A stretch of 64,000 bases of DNA from Saprospiraceae bacterium. Lineage in GTDB: Bacteria; Bacteroidota; Bacteroidia; Chitinophagales; Saprospiraceae. The notes beneath the pieces are model-generated. The model had not been told where the DNA came from. It saw only the letters and a list, made by a program, of their open reading frames with translations, and did no database searches. Below, piece by piece: positions 26,387-38,300 of this stretch (within the stretch, counting starts at the first letter, position 1; the number at the start of each line of letters is the position of its first letter). The position numbers were made by a program, and so were the translations under genes. The DNA is taken from the NCBI GenBank assembly GCA_029262995.1, contig JAJCYH010000023.1, positions 248,001-312,000 of the forward strand, read 5' to 3'.

Positions 26387-29300
26387 TTAATACTTTTGAA
26401 TTAGAAGTCTTTTAACAATCAGGTCTTTTTCTGTTTTAAGCTGAATTAAATACAAGCCACTAAGATACTTAGCATCTGTAATATCTAATTCGACAAATCT
26501 CTTATCAGCACTTAATGGTTGGGTATATACTCTTTTTCCATTAAGGTCAGAAATTCTTAATTCAGCATCAGTGTTTAAGCCATCAATATTTATCCTAACT
26601 CTGTCATAAGCAGGATTAGGAATAACCAACATATCGATTACATCCGATTGCGAACGCAATTCAAATTGAGGATCGATTCCGAAGCCATATTCATTTCCAG
26701 AGCGGTCAATACCAGATGGCATACAATTCTCAGGAACAAATGGAACTGTCAAAGTTGTTGAACAGAGCGATCCCGCTTGAAAATCTTCAGAATACCATGT
26801 TATATCACTAGGAATATCGTTAATGTCGTATGAGTTTTCTGGCACAAACAATACTGGAGTAGCAGAATTATACAACCATTCTCCATAAGTAATAATACTT
26901 GGTTCGAATGCTATACCACTGGCATCGGGACCATCAAACATGTCTAATGGCCTCGCTGGATTTGCTAAATTCGCAGCTTCTGGCGAACCATCAGCTTCGT
27001 CAAACTTATAATAAGCGATCAAATTACCTTCAGTACCATCAAGTTGACTGGTCATATTACATAGCACTTCATCAGAAGTAAGCGCTCTATCCCAAATTTT
27101 TAGTTCATCAACTTTACCATCAAAGGTTTCAGGAAAACCTGGATCCAAAACAAACTGCTGACCAACGATTAAACCATTGGTTGCGTTTTGACTCATATTG
27201 CCTATAGTTGACCCTTTACTACTTGCAAGTACTCCATCGATATAAAGATGAGTATTGTTATTTTCCACATCTTTAACAACAGTATAATGATGCCACTGTA
27301 AATCTGTATTCCAAATGACTCCGGTAGCCCAGCTGTCTCCTACTCTGATTTCATATGCAGTAGGATTTTGTGCATTACCTGTACTTGGCGTATGTCCTAA
27401 ATAGAATTGACGACCGTGAGAAATAACTTCTGTATAACCAGTCTGGACTGCTAATTGTTTGGCCCATATTGATAATGTAAATGAAGCAGTACTTGGCAAT
27501 ATCAAATTGGGGTCCTGTGCATAATCATCATTTCCATCAATGACATAAGCATTACCTGAAGGTCCCCAGTTCTCTGCTATCGGTGGAACTGCCTCCGGAA
27601 TTTCTGTAGAACATTGGACAGTGCTGTATGACATAAAGAACGTATTACTAGGTGTAAATGACCCAGTAGGATCTCCTGCCTGAAAGGATGCCATATCCCA
27701 TGCATATACTGAATTAGCACTATTCTGAATAATTCTTAATGTATAATTACTTGCATCGGTTAAAAAGACTCCATCTCCACTATAATCAATAACATCTCCG
27801 TTATTGAAAACAGGAACATTTTTACTTAGAATTAAATTAGCTGCATTTATTCCCACACCATCATATAGTTCAAATGTCATATCTGAAGAACCTCCAAAGG
27901 AGAAAATATCAGGATCAATGGTATATAAATCTCCCCCAGTGCTTACAACGAAAGATTGCCATGTAAAATTATTCTGTCCATTACCTGCATAAGTGCCATT
28001 TGTAGTTACATCCGTTGTAACGCCAATATTATTTACTGTAGATACACATCCAGAAAATCCTCCTATGGTACTACCATCTTCAACAGTGACAGTAAAAGAA
28101 CATAAACCTACATTACCTTCATCGTCAGTACTACTAAACGAATTTGTTGTAACACCAATTGAATAATTAGAACCACTACTTAGTCCTGTATTTTGAATTA
28201 CTATTGCAGGAGCTGTGCAATTATCAACCGCAGTTGGTGTAACATATGATACTGCAATTGACCCGCTACAAGTTTCAACAGTTATATCTGTAGGGCATGT
28301 CATTTCAGGAGCTTGATTATCTGTAACAGTAATATTAAAATTACAATCAATTGTATTTCCAGAATTGTCTTCTGCAGTCATTACAATATTATTAACTCCC
28401 AAATTAAATTCAGAACCTGAATTTTGACCTGATGTCGTTGTGACTGAAGATATTCCACAATTATCAAAACCATTTGCAGAATACAATACTTGCGCAGTAC
28501 ATTCTCCATTACGATTTCCAACAACAGTCATAATAAATGTACTGTTAAAAATAGAAGTAACAGAACCCGTTGGATCGCCAGCTTGAACTTCAGAACCTCT
28601 CCATACATAATTATTACTTTGACCTGGTCCAAACATTTCAAGTGTGTAAAATCCAGCTGTCAATATCAGGTCAGCATTACTAAAGTCAATAAATCCATTA
28701 CTATATGTCGGCAATAATTCAGTATATAATAGCGTACCAGTTGTACCTACTCCATCATAAACGCTTGCCTCCAATGGATCATTAACTGAACCACCAAATC
28801 TATCCAAGTCAGGGTAAATCTTACTTAAAGTAATTTCTTCCGTTACTTCAAACGATTGCCATTGACCATTAGAGGATACATGATCAGCTACATTGAAATA
28901 TATACCTGTTTGAATATCCATATCCCCTGCATTTCGAGTTTGGTTTCCAAAACATTGTATGCCTGGATTCTGCTGATCTTCAACAGTTATATTAAAGATA
29001 CAAGTATTAGAATTTCCGGTGTTATCTGCAGCATCATAAGAAACAACATAAGACCCAACTGACTGGCTAGAGCCAGAAGCAGGACCTGATATCAAAGCTG
29101 GTACAACTACATCACAATTATCTGTAGCGGTAGGTGCTGAATAATTAATAGTCGCAGCACATGTCCCGAATACTGTATTAATTGTTACATCTGATGGACA
29201 ACCACTAATTACTGGAGCTTCAGCATCATCAACGCTAATATCAAAGGTGCATTCACTAAAATTGTTGTTTGCATCAGTTGCACGTAAGGTAACTGTAGTT

Positions 29301-32300
29301 CCTCCTACTGGAAACAGACCACCACTTTCAACTCCTGTCGTTACTTCAATAAGTGGAATTCCACAGTAATTATCATTTACAATGATATCCATTGCATAAT
29401 CTACAATAGCTCCACATTGTCCAAGATCATTATTCAATCCAGAAATAATATCTGCAGGGCATTGTAAGGAAGGAGCATCAACATCACCAGATTGCAAGTC
29501 AATCGTAGATGCACAATAACCCTTATTTCCTGCAGTATCAGTTATCGTTAAAATAGACGAATTGTCTGGTCCAAATAATTTTATACTTCGTATTTCAATA
29601 TATGCTGAATTACCAAGAGATCCATCGTTCTTTGCATGAAATTTAACATATTGAGCTGGTACAGCATCAAAAGAAAGCTTTAAAGGTCCAGAAATTACAT
29701 CACTGTTTACAACAATTCCCGCTCCCACACTGCTATAAGGAAACAACTGTATCCATCCTGGATCATTATCTGTAGGTGGCGCACCTACTGCTGATGGATG
29801 ATACCAACCTTCTATTTCTGTAGTTTTACCGTCTGAAAATGTCATTTGAAATACAGATACATCACTGATTACTTCCTGAGCTCCAAGATCTATAAGAATA
29901 GATCCGTATGAAGTCCCTGGAGTTGGATTCACCCAAGTCGCTCCTGAGTTATGGTCAACTTTATAGCTGTTGTCAGGATCATTAGCAAACTGTGGTCCAT
30001 CACATAAAGTACCACGTGCTCGCCAGTCTTGCGCACACGTTGTCCCAAGATCATTATAAAAATTACTAGCTCCTGCATATCCAGTAATAGATATAACATC
30101 CGCTGCTCCTCCTGTAAATGGTCCATTGGTTAAGTTAACTGGTGTCTGTTCTAAGTCATCACAAACAAAATCTGTAACACTTAAACTGGAGGAACTTATT
30201 CCACAATTATCACTAGAACCGCTGTCAACCATTCCTGCCGTTATTGAAGCATCACCAACTGCATCCAACGCAACAACTAAATCTTGGCATTGAGCATCTG
30301 GAGTCTCTTGATCTTCCACGGTCACATTAAAGAAACATTCATCTTGTAATCCTGCAGAATCTGTAACCCTAATTCCAACACCTAATGTGCCTTCACTAAA
30401 TTCATTACCACTAGCTAATCCATCAATAACTTGTACGTTAGTTATTTCACAGTTATCTGTTCCAGAAGCGGAGTAAAACACTAATGCAGTACAGCCACCT
30501 AAGTCTGTAGCTACAGTCATATCAGCAGGGCAAACAGCCACAGGAGCAATATTATCAACAACCGTAACATTAGCTTCACAAGTTGCAGTATTTCCAACTA
30601 AGTCTCTTGCAACCAAGGTCACAACAGATACACCTAAGTCATTACAATCAAAATCCTGAAATTCATCTTCATTGGGGGTATCTCCAGTAACAGAAATATT
30701 ATCAACACCAAGATTAGTATCTGTACCATTTGTCTCAGCTCTAATCGTTAATAAGTGAGATGAAGAAGTTGCAACAAAATCAATATTCACATTGGTCCAA
30801 GTTAATCCTGGATTAGCCAATTCAGTGAGTATTACATTATCTATATCAACTGCAAAAGTCAGAGTACCTATTGGTGAAGAGAATAAAGTTGTATAGTTTT
30901 TGAAATCCATTGAAAAAGTATACGTATTTCCTGGTGTAAGCCCATTTATTACTTGTTCAATATATGGATCAGTTGATACCTCTCCTGCAGCATTTAATGC
31001 ATAGTAAGGTCCAGAGATTACATCTGTTGTTTTGATTCCTGAATTGTTATCATTACCAACAGAAGTCCAGTTTGTCAATGCACTATCAAAGCTTCCATTT
31101 TGTACAAATTCTCCTCCAATTCCATAACTTAGATTTAATATATCCAATCCACAATCATCACTTGATCCGTTATCTATGCTGGCAGCTGCTAATTGCACAT
31201 TACCAGTATTATCCAAATTAATTGTCACATCTTGACATACAGCTTCTGGCAATTCTGCATCTTCTACCGTAATATTAAAGCTGCATGTTGTTGAATTATT
31301 GGAAGCATCCGTAGCCTGATATTCTTGATTCGTTACACCAAGAGGAAAGAATGAGCCTGATGCTAAACCCCCTGTTTGGGTAGCAGTGGATGAACAATTA
31401 TCAAAAGATACTGGAATACCTGTTGTTAGTGTTGCACCGCATTGGCCGATATCTGCATTCACAGTTATATCGGAAGGACAATAGGAATATTCTACAGTAA
31501 GTACTCCCTGACTCACAATAAAAGTATGACCAAAATTGCATCTATGAGGTCTGAGTTTAAACACATGTGGTCCACCAGGAACAAATCCATCTATTAAACC
31601 AGAATAGTTTATTACGTCAGAATATAGAGAATAGTCTGTAACTCCAGTTGGTCTTGGCGTCTGGTCACTTCCTACTGCTGTGTTATTATAAGATAATATA
31701 AGGGTTGTTTTATTTCCCCAACCTTGATCACGTCCTGTATAATCTAAACTCACATTTGTAATATAAGCTCCTGCAGGAATTACAACATCAATATCAACAG
31801 GATTACTGCATAAGTTACTATTTGTCGGAGAATTATAAATAATTGTATTGCTCTCTGTAAATACGAGAGGCGCCTCATTATCTACTACTTCGACATTAAA
31901 TGAACATTCATCGGTATTGCCAGCGTTATCTGTAGCTCTGTAGATTACTGTATTTATTCCTATTGAGAATAAATCGCCACTTGCAGGTCCTGAAACTAAT
32001 TCTAAAGTAGGTTCAAAACAGTTATCTGATGCCTCTGCAATATAGGTATAAATGGCACCACATTGACCAGGGTCATTTGGAATGGCTGTAGTTACATCAG
32101 GAGGACAAATTGCTACAGGGACTTCGTTATCTTCAATTGTTACATCAAAACTACATTCTGCTGTATTTGTATTGCTGTCGGTAGCTCTTAAAGTCACATT
32201 TGTAGTACCAAAACCAAATCTAGATCCACTTGTCAATCCTGTAATAACTTGAACACCACCGATACCACAATTGTCAGAAGTAACAGCGGAATAACTAACT

Positions 32301-35300
32301 ACGGCATCACACAATCCTGGTTCTGCAGAAGCAATTATATTAGAAGGGCAGGTGATTTCTGGATTTTCATTATCAATAACAGATACAGTAAATATACAAT
32401 CTACGATACTATTGTTTTCATCCTTTGCTCTAAGAGTTACCTCTGTATCTCCAACGTTAAATGCATCTCCGCTTCCTGGCGTTTCAGAAATTACTTCTAT
32501 TGTTATAAGTCCACATCCTCCAGTTGGTTCAGCTGAGAAAAATGCAATTCCTGAACATGATTCTGGTGAAGTGTTTACTTGTATATCACTAGGGCATACC
32601 ATAGCTACAGGCGTATCACAAATTACTTCCAGGGTTCCATTAACTATTGTAATGATATAGTTAGGATCAGAAGCTGTCGCTACAATATCATAAAATCCAA
32701 CATCACCAGTATAAGCAATCACATCAAAAGTTATATCTAATTGGTCTCCTTGCACCAATGTATTTATATCGGCTACAAACTCTGGCAAAAGCTCCCCTTC
32801 AATAATAAATGTATCTCTAACAATAATTTGTATCGGTTTTGGATCAATCGATACTTTACCAGGATTATAAGTAACATCATAATTATCCGAGAAAAAAGTC
32901 CCAGGGACTATCCAATGACATCCTGCTTTATAACCTGTAAGTATATTAATAGATCTTATAGAATCTACTTCCGGCTGATCAGAAAGAATTACAATCGCCT
33001 CATCCAGAACATTTGTAGGTTGATTATCTTCTGAATCCACTAAAGCGACACCGTTAACTAAAGCTATTCCATCAGCCAATGCAACTGGTAATCCGTCTAC
33101 TAGAGCTAATCCATTTACTAAAGCAAATCCATCTACTAAAGCTATTCCGTCTACTACAGAAACACCATCAACTAATGCTAATCCATCTACTAAGGCTAAT
33201 CCATCTACTAAAGCTATTCCATCTACCAAGGCTAAAGCATCAACCAAGGCTGTTCCATCTACCAAGGCAACACCATCTACTAATGCTAAAGCATCCACTA
33301 AGGCAAGACCATTTACAAGGGCTGTTCCATCTACTAGTGCTAAAGCATTTGCTAAGGCGTCTTCACTAATTGATCCACTCTTATCTACTAATGCCAATCC
33401 ATCAACTAAGGCTAATCCATCAACCAAAGCGAATCCATCAACTAAGGCTAATCCATTGACCAAGGCAAGTGCATCAGTAATCTGGGCACCATCTACTAAA
33501 GCAAGTGCATCTACTAATGCCAAACCGTCTACCAATGCCAAGCCGTCGACAAGAGCAATGCCATCTACCAAAGCAAGGGCATCCGTTAAGTTTCCAATAC
33601 TAGCATCAACTAAGGCAAGGGCATTTACTAAGGCCGTCCCATCAACTAGTGCTAGTGCATCTACTAATGCCAAACCATCTACCAAGGCCAAGCCATTTAC
33701 ATATGCGGTCGCATCTACCAAGGCTGTTCCATCCAAGAATACATCTAATGCATCCACAAGTGCTACTCCATCAACTAAGGCTACCCCATCGACTAGCGCT
33801 AGAGCGTCAGTTAAATTATTTACTGTAGCATCTACCAATGCCAAGGCATCTACCAATGCTGTTCCATCCACCAAAGCCAAACCGTCTACAAGTGCCAAGC
33901 CATCTACAAGTGCTAAGGCATCCGTTAGGCTTGAACCATCAACTAAAGCTAAAGCATCTACCAATGCCGTCCCATCTACAAGGGCGAGACCATCTACAAG
34001 TGCCAAGGCATCGACTAAGGCTAATCCATCTACTAAGGCTAAGGCATCCACTAATGCAAGCGCATCTACAAGTGCTATACCATCCACCAAGGCCAAGCCA
34101 TCTACAAGTGCCAAGGCATCTGTCAAATTTCCAATAGATCCATCTACCAATGCCAACGCATTAACCAAGGCAGTTCCGTCTACTAAAGCAAAGCCATCTA
34201 CCAAAGCAATTCCATCTACATATGTCAATGCATCTAAAAGAGTTGATCCATCTACCAATGCTAACGCATCCACTAAGGCTACGCCGTTAACAAGAGCTAG
34301 TCCATCTACTAGTGCCAAGGCATCAACTAAGGCAAGGGCATCTACAAGAGCTATTGCATCAACTAAGGCTATACCATCTACTAGAGCCAAAGCATCTACC
34401 AACGCAAGTCCATCTACTAAAGCAATGCCATCAATGACGCCATATTGATCTACCAATGCCAAAGCATCCGTAATATTAGTAATATTTGAATCTACTAGTG
34501 CTAAGGCATCTACTAAGGCTATACCATCTACAAGTGCAATACCATCAGTTATAACCATACCATCTACAAGTGCTAGAGCATCTGTGAGGTTTGTAATATT
34601 TGAGTCAACTAAAGCCAAAGCATCAACTAGTGCCAAAGCATCAACCAGTGCCAAGCCGTCGACAAGTGCTAAGGCATCAGCTACAGAGACACCATCAACT
34701 AAGGCTAAGGCATTTCTCAATGCATCAACCAAGGCAAATCCATCTACTAAAGCAATACCATCTACTAAGGAGTTACTGTATAAAGAGTTTACTTCTGTTG
34801 TATTATCTACAGAGCCCCCAAAGTCATAATTAAAGCTAATTTGATTGCTTAGGATCTGATCTCCATAAACTATATTAATTGAATCAGGCGTAATTGATAA
34901 TGGCATTTTACCAATATCCAAAACACCACCGATTAGTCTAAAATCATAAAGAATCCTTATACTATCAGGTACAGAACCTAAGGATAATCCAACTCTATAT
35001 AAACCTGGAGGACTCGTTGTATTTGCTGTCGTATTATAATTAATATTTAAAGCATTCAAGCCTGAGCTTGCAAGTGTCACACCGCTTGGCAATCCTGAAA
35101 TTGATGCGGTAAATGTAGGATTATCTTCCCCATATTTTTTAGAATGTGCTTTACCTTTTATGGTTATAATTGTTTTGACAGGCTGAATAAATGCAAAGCC
35201 ATTTGAGTTACCTCCATCAATAGATGAAGAGGTAATTGGTGGGTTATACAGCGTTACAATCGTACTGTCCATTGGATCAAAAGTTGGGACAATAGCTGTG

Positions 35301-38300
35301 ACTGTTGTATCACCAACTACAGTTGTTTCTAACATTTGATTACCAAACATTACACATGTAGAATCAATAAGATACAATCCATTTATTGTTATCATAAATT
35401 CTTCTTCACCAATATTTGTTTCATCAATTCCTGCTGGCAATATATAGCTGCTCAGTTCTGGTGTTGGGTTTGCAAAAGTCTTCAAAGCTTCTTGTGGTTG
35501 AATAAAGCCAGCACCTGATTCAATATCATAGCCAGGTTCTCCCATATCTAGTGCCGTTGATTGCAACAGTGCTTTTGCCTGCAGTGGCGTAGTCGATTTA
35601 CTGAGAAATTTTTTCCTTCCCTCCATAATCAAAGCAATCGAACCAGATGCATGAGGTGCCGCTGCTGAAGTTCCAAAGAAATTAAAAAATTCATCACCAT
35701 CAATATTAGTACCTCCAAGGTCCACTGTTGTATTACCACCATTAGGAGCCATAATATCAGGCTTAGATCTTCCAATACCATCTATATTAAATCCTCCTCT
35801 TGAAGAAAAAGATGCAGCAGTTGGTATTTCCAAACCAAATTTTGGCGTATTGCTATACAATACAGCACCAACAGATATAACATTTTCTGCATTTGCTTGC
35901 CCTACAATTGTAGATCTGTCAGAAACAAATTCATTAAATGCAACTGAGCCTGCTCCTCTAAAAAAGATATATTTAAAATTTACTGGAATCACTGGCAATC
36001 CGTCACTATTGTTATAGACAACCATTATATTGGTAAAAGCGGTACTTCTCTTAACGGTAAAATCCACTATTTCTATAGGGTCAGTGCCTATATTATTAAA
36101 GTTTCTATTGTACCTAATAGTTCCATTATTATCAATAAGGTAGATATCCAAATCAATTGCAGCTCCAACTGGACCTAATTTTGTTGAAGAATAAAAATTA
36201 TCATCCCACTGTAACGACATAGTGTATTTTCCTGGCTCCAACTGAATAGCTTGCATTACATCGCCTCCTCCATAATTATGTGCCATACCAGGAATACCAA
36301 ATGGCGCTGGAACTGGATTAAATGTACCACTGTAGGTGTTTTCTCCATAATTTCCAGCTGCAGTAACATATGTTACACCTTTAGCTACAACCTGCTCCGC
36401 TGCTTTGGCAACAATACCGTCTTCAAAAAAGGGTTCTGTGATATAAGTTATATCATCACAAACTATATCACAATTTCCTTTTAAATCGTCCGCCAAATCT
36501 AATATTGCTTGCGCAAAACCACCTGGACTAATAAATCCAGTCTTAAAAGCTAGTGCAGTCCCAGGTGCGACATCATGAATCAACTGTAGCATCGCTCTTC
36601 CTTCATCTGTAGCTCCAGGAATTCTACCTCCATCAAAAAGAACATGTACACCTACTTCTGGTAAATCACCATTTTGTATATCCAAGTCCGCTTTTCCTAG
36701 TGCATTATAACTGTCTGAAATAACTCCGATTTTGACACCTTCACCAGACAAATCATAACCATTTCTAACAAAGTCAGATCGCTGTGCTTTATCACCTTGC
36801 GTAGTTGTTAAGCCTTTATCTAAAATAGGTCTGAAAACTGGTCTGGCAAATTGAACGCAAGCATTAGCACCAAATCCAAGTGCATTTAATTCATCTAGAC
36901 TTTCAATTGGTAAAAACCCTGACACTCTATTCTGATATTGCGAAGTAGACACAAGTCCAATAGCTTCTAAAGCTGCAAGTGCTGCAGCATACTTTGAAGG
37001 AATTATTATTACCTCTATCAATACAGTAACTGTATTGACATTATTTACTGTATTGATTTCTAATGTGTAAACATTGTCTGAAACAATGTTACTTGGATTA
37101 GGCTCTGGATCAGCAACAAAAATTGATGTCAACTCTGATCCAATAATATTACCGACCTGATTCGGTATGATGTTTCCAGGAATCAAATCGTAACTTGGAA
37201 CGATGTTCCCTGGTACTTCAACGTCTAATTTCCAGGTCACATATTTATCTGAATTAAACTCTTCTGCGATGAACTGACCTTCCATAACGGTCGGTTTGTC
37301 AGCACTTTTGCCTTTTACATCAATCTTTCCATCTCTTGCGTCAATCAAGCCCTTGAAATACCCTTCTTCCTTTATCTTAACATCTCCTTCAATCAAGTAG
37401 CAAATTATACTTTCTTGCTTGTCATTATTGAAAAACACTTTCTTCCCAATGTCGAATTTTTTCTTTATTATCAGAACAGTTGGCTGTGCAAAAAGAATAT
37501 AAATCTCCTTGTTGTTACTTGCTGTCTTTATATCAAATTCTTCAATATATACAGTATCCTGACCAGAAAAAAGAACAGTATTATCTTTTTCTATTATAAG
37601 TTTCTTATAATCTGAACCCTCAATTAATGTGGTATCAGGCTGTCCTTCTAAAATTGTTAAATCAGGTCTATTGCTTGCTTGTACATAAGGTGGAACTGTG
37701 CCTTCTGCAACTGGTGCAGGGCTAACAATTTTTGCAAAATCTCCTTCATTATCTGAATCTATTTCATCAGCTCTAGCAAAACTGCTTATTTCTGAATCAT
37801 CATCAATTTTAATTTCTTCATCACTTAACCAAACACCAATACCTCCAGAAAGTACCGTTGTCTTTTTGAGATCAATCTTTTTTGCGGCAAGCATAACATA
37901 TTTAAAAGCATCATCTGCTTCTAAAGAGTCTATTAATTCTTGTTGAGTCGGACCATCATAACAAGAGGTGGCATAGGATCCATCTATTTTTATTTTTCCA
38001 GAACCATCATCAGAAATTTCTAAAGTTTGCTCCCCTGCATCAACTACATCAATACAAATTTCTTGAAGAGTATAACTATTTTCTCCAGATGGGTTATCTA
38101 TTGTAGTATCTTCTCCGTTTAAATCAAATTTAACTTTACCATTGGCATTATTAAATCCCAGAGTTACGCAAATTTGTTCTCCTGGTTCAACAGATGCATA
38201 GGTTAGTATAACATAGTCAGAATTATCGATCTGACCAGTGAGGATGCCATCGGCTAAGCCCCCTGCATTAGCTCCATTGCTAACGCCATCACTAGAATCA

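Noticed and set aside
33036-34773. CRISPR array
   Set aside because: The units are 18 bp, lie inside an open coding frame, have no unique spacers and no cas genes nearby.
33079-34833. Long plus-strand open frames rich in S-T-K-A opposite the ALVDG array (330, 99, 96, 81 and 77 residues)
   Set aside because: They are produced by the periodic 18-bp repeat read on the other strand. Their low-complexity composition mirrors the hexad, and they lack signals, starts and family features.
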